DNA of 49,182 bases, taken from assembly GCF_022712275.1 (NCBI RefSeq), contig NZ_JALAGU010000046.1:1-49182 (forward strand), read 5' to 3'. Under the pieces are notes generated by a model. It was not told the DNA's origin. It did no database searches and was given only the letters and a program-made list of their open reading frames with translations. The DNA comes from Corynebacterium sp. GTDB taxonomy: Bacteria > Actinomycetota > Actinomycetes > Mycobacteriales > Mycobacteriaceae. Positions 34,107 through 47,355 of the stretch are shown one piece after another; the first letter of the stretch is position 1, and each line of letters starts with the position of its first letter. Both the position numbers and the translations under genes were made by a program.

Positions 34107-34176
34107 GTGCGCCGATCCTACGCGGGACGAGGCAGTGCCGCGCGGGTGTACCACCCGACGGTTAGACTCGGCTTCC

Positions 34177-36885
<2,709 letters not shown>

Positions 36886-36930
36886 GACACCGGTAGGACG
36901 CGACACAGGACGCCGGTTAGGCTGGGAGTC

Positions 36931-37407
36931 ATGACGATCCCCATCTCCCCGGTCCCCGGCGAACCCCGCCGCCAGCCCCGGCAGCCTGCACAGACTCCGC
37001 AGTCCGCCGGGCAGCCGCAGGTGCAGCCGACGAAGAGTCTCTACGACATGGTCGGCGAGGACACGTTCCGGAAGATCGTCCACGAGTTCTACCAGCGCAT
37101 CCCCGGCGACCCCGTGCTCGGGCCGATGTACCCCGCCGATGATCTCGAGGGCGCCGAGGACCGGCTGCGCTGGTTCCTCGTGCAGTACTGGGGAGGGCCG
37201 CAGACCTTCAACGAGCAGCGCGGACACCCCCGTCTGCGGATGCGGCACATGCACTTCGCGGTGACCCCCGAGGCCCGCGAGCACTGGCTGACGATCATGG
37301 CGGACGCCCTGGGCACCGTCAGTGACACCGAACTGCCCGGTCCGGCCCGCGAGGCCGTGTGGGACCACATGGTGCGCGTCGCCGACATGCTCATCAACCG
37401 GGCCTGA
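36931..37407 (+). CDS. glbO: Truncated haemoglobin, group II (GlbO)
   Basis: 158 residues. After a Pro/Gln-rich N-terminal stretch of about 35 residues, the globin begins at SLYDMVGEDTFRKIV. FYQRIPGDPVLGPMYP, YWGGPQTF and the proximal His in RMRHMHFAV are group II features. It binds oxygen or NO. ATG 36931 has TAGGCT 7 nt upstream, so leaderless. It ends 1 nt before the TauE gene start, so they share a transcript. Confidence 0.93.
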   Translation: MTIPISPVPGEPRRQPRQPAQTPQSAGQPQVQPTKSLYDMVGEDTFRKIVHEFYQRIPGDPVLGPMYPADDLEGAEDRLRWFLVQYWGGPQTFNEQRGHPRLRMRHMHFAVTPEAREHWLTIMADALGTVSDTELPGPAREAVWDHMVRVADMLINRA

Positions 37408-37408
37408 G

Positions 37409-38227
37409 GTGTCCGACCTCCTCGACCTGGTCGCACCAGGCTCCGACCTCTCCCCTGTCGGCCTGCTCATCCTCGTGCTCGGTGCCGTGCTGGCCGGCGG
37501 GGTGGACGCCGTCATCGGTGGCGGCGGACTGGTCCTCATCCCCCTGATCCTCGCCTGCGCCCCGGGCCTGCCCGCCCAGGTCGCCCTGGGGACGAACAAG
37601 TTCACCGCCGTCTTCGGTACCGCGAGTGCCGGGCTGCGCATGGTGCGCACCGTGCGGATCGACTGGCGGGCCGTGCGGCTCTGCGCTCCCCTGGCCGGCC
37701 TGTGTTCCGCCGCTGGCGCCCTCATGGCGTCCGCCGTGAGCAGCGACGTGCTGCGTCCCGTGGTGGTCGTCCTCATGCTGGCGGTCGGTGTCTTCGTCGC
37801 GCTTCGTCCCTCCTTCGGACGCGATACGGCGTCCTCCGGGGAGGACGCCACACCCCGCCTTACCCGTGGTCGACTCGCCCTGGGGCTCGGGCTCATCGCC
37901 CTGATCGGCGCCTACGACGGTTTCTTCGGCCCGGGAACCGGGATGTTCCTGGTCATCGTGTTCACCGCACTGATGTCCCGGACGCTCATCCAGTCGCTGG
38001 CGATGACGAAGCTGGTGAACACCGCCACGAACATCGGCGGCCTGCTGGTCTTCGCCGCCGGTGGTCACGTCCTGTGGCTGCTGGGTATCGTGCTGGCGGT
38101 CTTCAATGTCCTCGGCGCGCAGGTCGGGGCCAAGATCGTGCTGGACCGCGGCACCGGCTTCGTGCGCATCGCCCTGCTGATGCTCATCGTCGTGATGTCG
38201 GTGAAGCTCATCGCCGACATGCTCTGA
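37409..38227 (+). CDS. TauE/SafE-family membrane exporter
   Basis: 272 residues with seven or eight membrane helices. The first TM has VDAVIGGGGLVLIP and the middle repeat has GAYDGFFGPGTGMFLV, the two glycine-rich signatures of the family. It may export sulfite, sulfonates or other organic anions; the substrate is unknown. GTG 37409 follows the glbO stop almost directly, so it is co-transcribed; no separate ribosome site is clear. Confidence 0.88.
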   Translation: MSDLLDLVAPGSDLSPVGLLILVLGAVLAGGVDAVIGGGGLVLIPLILACAPGLPAQVALGTNKFTAVFGTASAGLRMVRTVRIDWRAVRLCAPLAGLCSAAGALMASAVSSDVLRPVVVVLMLAVGVFVALRPSFGRDTASSGEDATPRLTRGRLALGLGLIALIGAYDGFFGPGTGMFLVIVFTALMSRTLIQSLAMTKLVNTATNIGGLLVFAAGGHVLWLLGIVLAVFNVLGAQVGAKIVLDRGTGFVRIALLMLIVVMSVKLIADML

Positions 38228-38251
38228 GCAGTGATCTGGTCAGCGAACCCG

Positions 38252-38980
38252 TCAGCGGGGCGTCGGAATCCGCGCCAGCCCACCCGGACGCGGCAGGTAC
38301 GCGGTGCCGAAGATCGCGTCGATCCGGATCCACGACCCCGTCACGCTCACCCGGATGAGGTCATGGTCGGTCAACTGGGCCGGTGGCTCCTTCACCAACC
38401 CCAGTGAACCCATCGCGGCGACGACACTGCCGGGGATCTCGATGATGCCCGTCTGCCCCCTGCTCGTCAGCCGCAGCAACGGCTGGTCCAGCAGTGACGG
38501 CGGCAGACCCGCCGGACCGGAGTGCGCCTCCGCCTCCGACTGGAGCTGCTCGAAGACCTCACGGACGTCGGCACCCGGGATCGTGTCCACCAGGGACCAC
38601 CCGGATTCCGGGGGTGGCGTCCCTGCCCAGAGCATGTCCATCCGGCCGGACAGGTCGATGGCAGCCTCATCGTCGACGGACGCGGCGTCCCCCAGCAGCG
38701 CCGGCAACGGGTCAGCGGAGACCACCGCGCCGTCCTCCGAGACGGTGGCGTGGATACGCTGGGCGACCACGCACCCCAACGGGGTGGCGATGAGCAGGTC
38801 CGTGGCGTCCTCCCCCCGGGAGACGAGCCGGACCATCGCACCGGAATCCATCCGCAGGACGCGCGTCACCACTGCGGCAACGCGCCGCAGGGTGGACGCC
38901 TGAGTGCGGCCCGGGCGGGTCAGCGTGAGCGTGACCGGGGCCGGAGAGCCGCCGGACAGGGAGAACAGCGAAGAAGTCAC
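38252..38980 (-). CDS. Conserved actinobacterial protein of unknown function (Rv2474c position)
   Basis: 242 residues with no catalytic motif that I recognise. MDSGAMVRLVSRGEDATDLLIATPLGCVV and DHDLIRVSVTGSWIRIDAIFG look like beta-rich ESX/EspG-like or ligand-binding folds, but that is a guess. Position before a thioesterase and ettA matches Rv2474c in M. tuberculosis. The start is GTG 38980, with TACGCT 8 nt upstream, so leaderless. It is convergent with the TauE gene. Confidence 0.65.
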   Translation of the reverse strand: MTSSLFSLSGGSPAPVTLTLTRPGRTQASTLRRVAAVVTRVLRMDSGAMVRLVSRGEDATDLLIATPLGCVVAQRIHATVSEDGAVVSADPLPALLGDAASVDDEAAIDLSGRMDMLWAGTPPPESGWSLVDTIPGADVREVFEQLQSEAEAHSGPAGLPPSLLDQPLLRLTSRGQTGIIEIPGSVVAAMGSLGLVKEPPAQLTDHDLIRVSVTGSWIRIDAIFGTAYLPRPGGLARIPTPR

Positions 38981-39014
38981 AGCATCCCAGCGTACCGCTC
39001 ACGCGGGGTCGGGA

Positions 39015-39515
39015 TCAGAGACCCGTGTCCGCCTCAGCATCCTTCTTCGCTTCGGCGGCCGGAGAATGGTCCTCCTCCTCGACCGGGATCATGAACATCT
39101 TGATGACCTCGATGTCACCTTCGTTCCACGGCCGGGTCTTGCCGGAGAGGATGTCCACGCCGACATTGACCGTGTCCACCACTGCGACGATCCTGTGCTG
39201 GGCGTTGCGGATGTTCTGCCGCATCTTGAAGGACTTCTCGCCGATCTCGTACATGAAGGACTCGACGACGACCTGCGTCTCGCTCGACGACAGGGCCTTA
39301 CGGTAGTCGACGGACGCCCACCGGACGATGAACGCCGGGACCGAGATGTCCATCTCGGTGAGGACGTCCCGGACAAAGTCGATCCGGGCGTCCTGCGAGA
39401 ACTCCAGGTACGCGGCATTGTTCACGTGCTGGAACTGGTCGAAGTCCGACCACCGGAGGTTCACCCGTGTGCTGTGGAACCGGGTCCCGGTCGCCTCATT
39501 GTCGACGAAGGGCAT
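39015..39515 (-). CDS. Acyl-CoA thioesterase, 4HBT hotdog family
   Basis: 166 residues. VNLRWSDFDQFQHVNNAAYLEFSQDARIDFV carries the D-x-(F/Y)-x-H-x-N-N-x motif of 4-hydroxybenzoyl-CoA-type thioesterases. Its neighbours and size match Rv2475c. Substrate unknown. ATG 39515 has AGGAG 5 nt upstream; a TTG one codon earlier is not needed. It follows ettA by 37 nt. Confidence 0.88.
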   Translation of the reverse strand: MPFVDNEATGTRFHSTRVNLRWSDFDQFQHVNNAAYLEFSQDARIDFVRDVLTEMDISVPAFIVRWASVDYRKALSSSETQVVVESFMYEIGEKSFKMRQNIRNAQHRIVAVVDTVNVGVDILSGKTRPWNEGDIEVIKMFMIPVEEEDHSPAAEAKKDAEADTGL

Positions 39516-39530
39516 CAAATCTCCTTTAGC

Positions 39531-39551
39531 CTGTTTTGTTTATACAAACAG
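39531..39551. repeat. AT-rich inverted repeat between ettA and the thioesterase
   Basis: CTGTTT (39531-39536) pairs with AAACAG (39546-39551) around an AT-rich 9-nt core containing TATAC. It fills most of the 37-nt gap. It may be a promoter, an operator or a weak hairpin. Confidence 0.4.
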
Positions 39552-39552
39552 T

Positions 39553-41223
<1,671 letters not shown>

Positions 41224-41413
41224 TGTTCCCCTTCAAGTGAATCTCGCGGGTGTTTTGCAGTCAGCCCATCACCCTACAGGACTTGTGCGGGGACACCCCT
41301 GCCGTCGCACTGCGGGGCTGGCGTCCCTCCACGTCCCGCTCTCCTCTCCTCAACTTCCTCCCTCTCCCACCCCTCCCACCCCACCTGAACCCGGCACGCA
41401 TCGCGCGAACTCG

Positions 41414-42370
41414 TCAGTCCGCCGGATCCCTGCCAGGTTGTGGTGGGCACCACGGCTCGGGTCGGAAGACCGGGTGCCAGGTGAACACGGCGTCCTGCCC
41501 GACGTCGGTGGTGTCCGGCAGGCTGACGCCGACGCGGCACATCCGCGGGAGGACGCAGTTTCGGACGTCCTCTGCCACCCGGTCCGCGGCGCCGCGGATG
41601 CAGAACTGCGTGTAGTGCCGGACCATCCACCCCAGGTCCGCGGTCTCGTTGTCCTTCCACACCTGCTTGACGAAACTACGCTCGGTCGTCCCCTGCCCAC
41701 CGAGGGCGTGGTAGGTGAAACTGTCGATCTCGATCGCGACCTTCGCCTCGGGAATGACGACGTCAAAGCAGTAGTTGCCGACCATCCGGTTGGTCAGCAC
41801 GGTGACCGGCAGGTCCGTCAGGGCGTCACTGATGATGCGGAAGGCGTCCTGCTCCAGCTTGCTCATCGTTCCGGTCGGCGTGACCGCCAGCAGTTCCCGC
41901 GCCGCCGACCGCCCTGTGACCAGCGACGCCAGGTCCCGTTCCAGCGCCTCATGCGCGCCGATCCTCTGGTACGCGTCGGTGAGGAATCCGGCGTACTCTT
42001 CGGGGGACGCCGCGTCCATCACCGCCTGGAGGGGGCTGACCAGCGACAGTCCGTTTCCGGTACGAAGCCGTTCCGGGATGCCGGACCTGAGGTGTGCCTC
42101 AGCGGTCCGACGCCCGGAGCCCGCATGCCGCGCCTCGACCGGCCAGTTCACCGGTCGTCCCTGGTAGAGGTCGATCGCCGTCCGGCCCGTGTACACCCAC
42201 CCGCGGATGTCGTGCAGGGCCTGCAGCCGGAGCTCGTCGGTCGGCTCCGCAATGCTGTAGATGTTGTGGGCCAGTCGGTGGAGGCGGCCGTTCCGCACCG
42301 CTGTGTTCACCTGCGCATCCGACATCGACGCCAGCAGGTCTGCCCGTGAGGAGAATCTTCCGGAGTTCAT
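41414..42370 (-). CDS. AbiEi-like protein with C-terminal nuclease-fold domain
   Basis: 318 residues. The N-terminal SDAQVNTAVRNGRLHRLAHNIYSI resembles the AbiEi antitoxin winged helix. The C-terminal half has YCFDVVIPEAKVAIEIDSFTYH, a PD-(D/E)xK-like pattern of DUF559/Vsr-type domains. No AbiEii toxin gene lies next to it, so it is an orphan. Such fusions are frequent in actinobacteria, but their job is not known. A GGAAGAG site precedes the ATG. The 190 nt before ettA hold nothing more that I can name. Confidence 0.6.
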   Translation of the reverse strand: MNSGRFSSRADLLASMSDAQVNTAVRNGRLHRLAHNIYSIAEPTDELRLQALHDIRGWVYTGRTAIDLYQGRPVNWPVEARHAGSGRRTAEAHLRSGIPERLRTGNGLSLVSPLQAVMDAASPEEYAGFLTDAYQRIGAHEALERDLASLVTGRSAARELLAVTPTGTMSKLEQDAFRIISDALTDLPVTVLTNRMVGNYCFDVVIPEAKVAIEIDSFTYHALGGQGTTERSFVKQVWKDNETADLGWMVRHYTQFCIRGAADRVAEDVRNCVLPRMCRVGVSLPDTTDVGQDAVFTWHPVFRPEPWCPPQPGRDPAD

Positions 42371-42407
42371 GGCTCTTCCGTTGCGAGGTAGGGGCAGGGT
42401 GCCACTC

Positions 42408-42477
42408 CATCGAAATATCCGAGCACGGATCCGGCGAACTCAGCAGTTCACGGGATTCCTGCCCGGATATTTCGATG
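42408..42477. repeat. Long hairpin with 14-bp perfect arms after ssb
   Basis: CATCGAAATATCCG (42408-42421) and CGGATATTTCGATG (42464-42477) are exact complements; the 42-nt middle pairs further (GAACT cagc AGTTC). It lies between the true ssb stop at 42486 and the AbiEi-like start at 42370. It may be a terminator or a mobile repeat. Confidence 0.75.
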
Positions 42478-42485
42478 AGCGACGG

Positions 42486-43114
42486 TCAGAACGGGGTTTC
42501 ATGGCCGACGGAGGACAGCTCCCGCTCCCCGTCGCCCTGGTCCGCCGGCGGGTCGGGATTGTCGGAGTCCCCAGCACACCAGGCTCAGCAGTCGGCCGGG
42601 CGTCCTGCGCGTCCCCGAGCCCGGAGGTCGGGCCCGCAGCCGGACCGGACAGTTCGGAGAGGCCGGTGGCGAACCCACCCGTGCTCTCGCCCGGGGCGGG
42701 GTTCTTCGCGTCGCCGTCCGCGGCGTCCTTCACCTTGTCTCGCAGCGACCACGTCGACGGCGAATGGCTGAGGTCCAGCCCGACGTTGGACGCCGTGACC
42801 CGCCAGAGGGTCTCGGTGAAGGGCTCGCCGTCCGCCCGCTTCTGCCCGTTCTCCGACTTGAAGGAATACGAGGTCATGCGTCCGGCGATGACGAGCGGCG
42901 CGCCCCTCACCACGGACGACATCACGTGGTCGCCGAGGCGCCCCCAGCACTGGACATCGATGAACAGCGTCCCGCCGTCCTTCCACTCGCCGTTGGTGTT
43001 CCACCGCGGGGTGGACGCCATGCGGAACGTCACGAGCTTCATGATCGACGAGTTCCTGACCGGGTTCGACGCCGCGAATCCCGTCATCGTCACGGACATC
43101 TGTTGTGTGGCCAT
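42486..43114 (-). pseudogene. ssb: Single-stranded DNA-binding protein paralogue, frameshifted in the tail
   Basis: From ATG 43114 the OB fold is intact (VTFRMASTPRWN, GGTLFIDVQCWGRLGDHVMSS, RGAPLVIAGRMTSYSF). In the first frame the linker ends in a basic tail and a stop at 42440. In the other frame the DNA encodes GDSDNPDPPADQGDG and ends ELSSVGHETPF with a stop at 42488-42486, the acidic PF tip of an SSB. Adding one G to the GGGG run (CCCC at 42569-42572) joins the frames. This fits a 1-nt loss, a sequencing error or slippage. It corresponds to Rv2478c by position. Confidence 0.8.
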
Positions 43115-43272
43115 AATCAGCCCCCTCTCCCGGGGACGCGGCCCCGGGACCTGCGCCACGGCTCCGGCCGGACGACTCCCGGTGGTCGGCAGGGTGTTCC
43201 CCACCTCGTCTCCCCCGGTGCCCGCAGATGGTCCCCCACAGCTCAGGATCTGTCGATTACCGGTCCAGAATC

Positions 43273-43312
43273 TGTGGACAACTCGACCCGAATCAGAAGA
43301 GAGTTGTCCACA
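43273..43312. promoter_or_regulatory. Inverted pair of DnaA boxes before ssb
   Basis: TGTGGACAACTC (43273-43284) and GAGTTGTCCACA (43301-43312) are exact complements. Each holds TTGTCCACA, the DnaA box preferred in Streptomyces and mycobacteria. The pair lies 159-198 nt upstream of the ssb start. No other gene is seen in 43115-43353. Confidence 0.65.
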
Positions 43313-43353
43313 ACCTCCACTCACCTGCGGCTTCCCGCAAAAAGGAGGACGCC

Positions 43354-45486
43354 TTACTCCCGGTGTTTCTGCCGGTACTCCCGCTTCGCCCTATCGGAGT
43401 GCATGAAGCCCTGGACCTCGTCACCCTGGTACTCCGCACCGTAGTACTCCGCCTGGGCGGAGTTCTCGCCTGTCTTCAGCCCGGCGAGCATCGCATTGTA
43501 GGCCTCAAGCTCGGCGTCCCCGTCGCGGTCGGCCTTACGGTCGAACCGCTTCTGCTCCTTCTTGTCCTGCTTCGCCCACTGCGCGCCGTGCATGATGCTG
43601 ACCAGCACCAGCGGGATCTCCGAGAGTCCCCAGGCGATCGCACCACCGGTGTGCTGCTGCTCCATGAGATCGACCGGGAACGGCAGCTGCAGCGACAGGT
43701 AGTACGCCTCGGCAAGCGGCTCAGACATCTGCATCATCGCGATGCCGAACCAGGCGTGGAAGGCCATCGCCGCCAGCGTCATCAGCAGTTTCATGAAGGG
43801 ACTGAGCTGACGCGGGGCGGCGTCCACCCCGATGGCCACCCAGTAGAACAGGTAGCCGGAGATGAGGAAGTGGATGTTCATGAAAACGTGGCCGGCATGC
43901 TCCTGCGCCATCCACTCGAACATGTCGGAGAGATACAGGGCGTAGAACCCGATGACGAACTGCACGGCGGCGACGACCGGGTTGGTGAGGAACCGCGAGA
44001 CCGGGTTGTTGATGAACACGACCAGCCATTCGCGCGGGCCCTGGATGCCGTTCTTCCCGGCCGGCGGCAGCGCGCGCAGCAGCAGCGTCATCGGCCCGCC
44101 GAGCACCCAGAACACCGGGATCAGCATGGTCAGCATCATGTGCTGCAGCATGTGCGGGGCGAACATCGCCATGGAGTACAGCCCTAGCCCCGAGCAGGTG
44201 ACGAAGAGCAGCGTGAGGTTGCCGAGCGTCCACCAGATCAGGCGGCTGACCGGCCACTCCACACCACGCTTGCGCAGGACGCGCCACGCCCACAGGTACA
44301 CGGCCTGCAGGAGCAGTGCGCCTGTACCGAAGATCAGGTCGAAACGCCAGTGGGTGAACACGGCCGCCGCGGAGAACGGCTCGGTGAGGTCGAACCCGAG
44401 GGTCAGTTCCGCAGGAGAGATGTCGGCGGTGAACTCCACCGGCGGCGGGATACGGGACAGCGAGATAGCTACACCGACGGTGGCGGCCATGATGAGGACC
44501 TCCACGATCGCCAGGCGGACAAAGGGACGCTTCCACCAGGCGTCCTTCGTGCCTGTGGACGCCTCAAGCTGCGGGATGGTGTACCGGCGGTGCGCCCAGC
44601 CGATCACCGCGAGGATCACGGTGAGCACGGCCTTGAGCGTGATGACGCGGCCGTAGTCGGTCGTGAACCATTCGGAGAAGGACAGGCGGATCGCGGCGTT
44701 GATCAGGCCGGACGCCGTCACACCGATGATGCACACCATCGCCAGCCAGGAGTAGCGCTTCACCAGCTCAGGCAGGTGGGGACCACGGCGGGCGGCGTGG
44801 GCGACCAGCGCGGCGAGACCACCGATCCACAGGGCGCCGAGGACGATGTGCCAGAGCAGGGAGTTCACACCGTAGTCGTGGTCGCCGCCGGACGCCGAGT
44901 GGCCTTCCAGGGCGATGGGGACCAGGGAGATCACCGACAGGGCCAGGAACACCGGCTGCCAGATCCACTTACGGCTGAACAGCGAGAGTACGGCGGCGAG
45001 ACCGGCGAGGATCGCGATCCACCGCATCGCTCCGGCAGTCGCGACCTGGTCGATCGCGGTGCCCCACAAGTCAGGCTTCAGAGTCTCGGACAGAGGCGCG
45101 CCAGAGGCGTCGGAGAGGTAGAGCGGGATCATCAGCAGGGCGCAGACCGCCCAGGCGGCCATGCCCCAGGTGCCGGTGCGGGACGCCCGGAAACCGTCGA
45201 CATCCAGGTAGCCGTCCTTGCGGGGCGGAGTACCGAGCGCACTCATGAGGAATCCGCCGATACCGATACAGGCGGCGAGGGTGCCGATACCGCGGACCAG
45301 CGGCAGTCCCCAGGTCGTGGCCGATCCGGGGTCGGGGAGGCCGAGAGCGGCCAGTGACTGGCCCAGGAAAGCAGCCCCGATCACCGCAGCGACGACACCG
45401 GCGAGCAGCGCCGCTCCGATGTAGAGGCCGACCGGGGACCCGATGCGGCGGGGGGACGTGGTGACAGCGTCGGACGTGTCGGACAT
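43354..45486 (-). CDS. CopD-CtaG fusion: copper uptake and cytochrome oxidase assembly protein
   Basis: 710 residues from ATG 45486. The first half has CopD features (seven to eight helices, HIVLGALWIGGLAALV and FTTDYGRVITLKAVL). The second half is a CtaG/caa3-assembly domain (GLGLYSMAMFAPHMLQHMMLTMLIPVFWVLGGP, HxMxxxM patterns, HAGHVFMNIHFLISGY). Such fusions occur in actinobacteria and probably move copper to cytochrome c oxidase. TAATGT lies 8 nt upstream, so leaderless; ATG 45498 is the alternative. The C-terminal 60 residues are charged and cytoplasmic-like. Confidence 0.9.
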   Translation of the reverse strand: MSDTSDAVTTSPRRIGSPVGLYIGAALLAGVVAAVIGAAFLGQSLAALGLPDPGSATTWGLPLVRGIGTLAACIGIGGFLMSALGTPPRKDGYLDVDGFRASRTGTWGMAAWAVCALLMIPLYLSDASGAPLSETLKPDLWGTAIDQVATAGAMRWIAILAGLAAVLSLFSRKWIWQPVFLALSVISLVPIALEGHSASGGDHDYGVNSLLWHIVLGALWIGGLAALVAHAARRGPHLPELVKRYSWLAMVCIIGVTASGLINAAIRLSFSEWFTTDYGRVITLKAVLTVILAVIGWAHRRYTIPQLEASTGTKDAWWKRPFVRLAIVEVLIMAATVGVAISLSRIPPPVEFTADISPAELTLGFDLTEPFSAAAVFTHWRFDLIFGTGALLLQAVYLWAWRVLRKRGVEWPVSRLIWWTLGNLTLLFVTCSGLGLYSMAMFAPHMLQHMMLTMLIPVFWVLGGPMTLLLRALPPAGKNGIQGPREWLVVFINNPVSRFLTNPVVAAVQFVIGFYALYLSDMFEWMAQEHAGHVFMNIHFLISGYLFYWVAIGVDAAPRQLSPFMKLLMTLAAMAFHAWFGIAMMQMSEPLAEAYYLSLQLPFPVDLMEQQHTGGAIAWGLSEIPLVLVSIMHGAQWAKQDKKEQKRFDRKADRDGDAELEAYNAMLAGLKTGENSAQAEYYGAEYQGDEVQGFMHSDRAKREYRQKHRE

Positions 45487-45599
45487 GATCCCTGACATTA
45501 CTAGCGTGATCTGCCGATTCCGATTCGGAAGCGCTCGTCGGCACTTCGGTCGGCCTGCTTCGGTGATCGCTGTGCCCGTCCGCTAATATGTCGTCTCGC

Positions 45600-45676
45600 G
45601 CCTCCGTAGCTCAGTGGATAAGAGCATCCGGTTTCTACCCGGCTGGTCGCGGGTTCGAATCCTGCCGGGGGCACCA
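45600..45676 (+). tRNA. tRNA-Arg (UCU)
   Basis: Cloverleaf: acceptor GCCTCCG/CGGGGGC, D arm AGCTCAGTGGATAAGAGC, anticodon loop TTTCTAC with UCU, T arm GCGGGTTCGAATCCTGC. The CCA is encoded at 45674-45676. Confidence 0.93.
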
Positions 45677-45703
45677 TCGGCGGACCTGCTCAGTGCAGGC
45701 CCG

Positions 45704-46101
45704 TCAAGCGCGTCTCCGGGGGTCACGCCACCGGTGGGTGGCTGCCACCGCAGCCCGTTGACAGGACGCGGTGTCCTCCAGGGCGGTCATGACGGTTCGG
45801 GACAGGCCCTGGCGCCGGTGGTCCGGGAAGGTCCAGACGCGCTTGATCTCGGCGGTCTCCTCATCGAGGTACAAGAATCCACCGCCGGCGACGGTCTGCC
45901 CGTCCCGCCGGACCAGCAGCAGTGTGCCGGTGGGGGCGGTGAAGACGAGAGGAGGGAAAAGTCGATCTCCTCATGCGCGTCCTGGTCCTTGTCGAAGCCG
46001 TCCTAGTCGGCGTAGCGGGTCTCGTACTCCCCGCCGAGCGCGGCGACCAGCGGTACGGCTTCCGGGCAACCGGGGGACGCGACGATGATCCGGTCAGCCA
46101 T
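45704..46101 (-). pseudogene. GNAT acetyltransferase, broken
   Basis: ATG 46101 starts MADRIIVASPGCPEAVPLVAALGG, but TAG at 46005-46003 stops it after 32 codons. Downstream, another frame encodes GTLLLVRRDGQTVAGGGFLYLDE and EIKRVWTFPDHRRQGLSRTVMTALED, the acetyl-CoA site of GNAT enzymes, up to a stop at 45704. At least one stop and one frameshift, plus a damaged C-terminus, mean it is dead. Its ATG overlaps the acyltransferase stop (TGATG). Confidence 0.8.
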
Positions 46102-47264
46102 CAGGTGTTCTTCTCCAGCGAACGGAGGTACCACCGACGCGTCCACGCCGGACGCCGGAACAGCCACGCGAAACCGCAGGACGTGAGCAGTCTGTGCAGG
46201 CCGAGGCAGAACGTCACCACAATGGCGGCCAGGATCAGCGGCTGCAGCGGCAGGCCGGGATCACCCGACAGCACGAGGTCGGCGACGAAAGTCACGGTCG
46301 CGAGCACCATGATGTGCATGATGAAGACCGGCAGGGTGCGGGAGCCGACCGCGATGAGCGGACGCAGCAGCGGCGACCCTTCCAGCGCCGACACCGCGGA
46401 GATCACCGCGATGATGCCGACGGACGCCAGGAAGACCTTCACCGGTCCGTTGAGCCCCAGGTTGAAATGGTCGTTGTTGTTGTAGATCCACAGTCCCACG
46501 GCCGTGTACACGGCGGTCGCCCCGAGGATGACCGGTAGTGAGCGCAGGCGCGCCAGCCGGTGGATCCACGGGGCGGCGTACATGCCCACCAGGTAGAAGA
46601 CGTAGGTGTGGAGGATGTCGTTCCACGGCCATCCGAGGTCGAGTTCCGGGGTGCACATCGCGACCGCACCGGCGACGAGGATCTGGATGACGGGGTGGAC
46701 GCGTCGGGTCGCCTTCGACAGCACGGCGAACAGTGCCAGTGCGTAGAGGAACCAGAGGTAGCTCGGCGGACCTTGGACAGCCTCGAGCATCCGGCCCACC
46801 ATGGGGCCCCAGTTCTCCGGGTCGAACCCGGCCGGGGCGGCGATGTCGCCGCTGTGGTCCAGCGTGGTGCGGGGGATCATCGCAAGCCAGATCTCCCGGA
46901 TCGGCACCCACAGGACGAGCAGCCAGAGCATCACCCAGATACGCCGGTCGGCGAACTCCCGCCAGTTCTCGGACAGTGCCTTGGCAGCGAAGAGGCCGGA
47001 CAGGAGGAAGAACAACGGCATCCGCACCGGGCCGATGACGAGGTTGATCTCCTCCCAGATGCCGGTGGCGTAGCCGTTGTTGTTGAGGTTGATGATCGCG
47101 TGACCGGCGACGACGAGGAGGATGCAGAGCCCCTTGGCGGCGTCCACCCAGCCGAGCCGACCGTAGGTCGTGCGCGCTGCGGCGGCTGCGGTGGCGCCGT
47201 CACTCTGCGGAGTCCCCTTCCCCGGGTTGGGTTTCTCCGGTTCAGGGGATCTCGTATTCAGCAC
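46101..47264 (-). CDS. Acyltransferase-3 family integral membrane protein
   Basis: 387 residues with about 10 helices. GWVDAAKGLCILLVVAGHAIIN carries the family Asp and His, and RMPLFFLLSGLFAAKAL follows. It would transfer an acyl group (acetyl, succinyl or mycolyl-like) onto a surface sugar or lipid; the acceptor is unknown. The start is GTG 47264, with TAGCGT 7 nt upstream, so leaderless. The dead GNAT gene shares its transcript. Confidence 0.85.
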   Translation of the reverse strand: MLNTRSPEPEKPNPGKGTPQSDGATAAAAARTTYGRLGWVDAAKGLCILLVVAGHAIINLNNNGYATGIWEEINLVIGPVRMPLFFLLSGLFAAKALSENWREFADRRIWVMLWLLVLWVPIREIWLAMIPRTTLDHSGDIAAPAGFDPENWGPMVGRMLEAVQGPPSYLWFLYALALFAVLSKATRRVHPVIQILVAGAVAMCTPELDLGWPWNDILHTYVFYLVGMYAAPWIHRLARLRSLPVILGATAVYTAVGLWIYNNNDHFNLGLNGPVKVFLASVGIIAVISAVSALEGSPLLRPLIAVGSRTLPVFIMHIMVLATVTFVADLVLSGDPGLPLQPLILAAIVVTFCLGLHRLLTSCGFAWLFRRPAWTRRWYLRSLEKNT

Positions 47265-47281
47265 ACGGGTGACGCTAACAA

Positions 47282-47330
47282 GCCCGGGCTTTCAGCTGCA
47301 CATCAGGTGGTGCAAACTTTCAGCCCGGGC
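47282..47330 (-). terminator. Hairpin terminator of the dicarboxylate transporter
   Basis: GCCCGGGCT (47282-47290) pairs with AGCCCGGGC (47322-47330), with an inner TGCAC/GTGCA pairing. It is 26 nt downstream of the transporter stop. Confidence 0.65.
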
Positions 47331-47355
47331 ATTGTCCGGTCTCACATGGTCGTCA

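Noticed and set aside
42440..42485. Basic C-terminus of the SSB paralogue as its true end
   Set aside because: The alternative frame gives an acidic PF tip and stop at 42486, and the read-through enters the hairpin arm.
45600..47264. Integrated element at tRNA-Arg
   Set aside because: No integrase, no repeat of the tRNA 3' end and no phage genes were seen; decay of one GNAT gene explains the debris.
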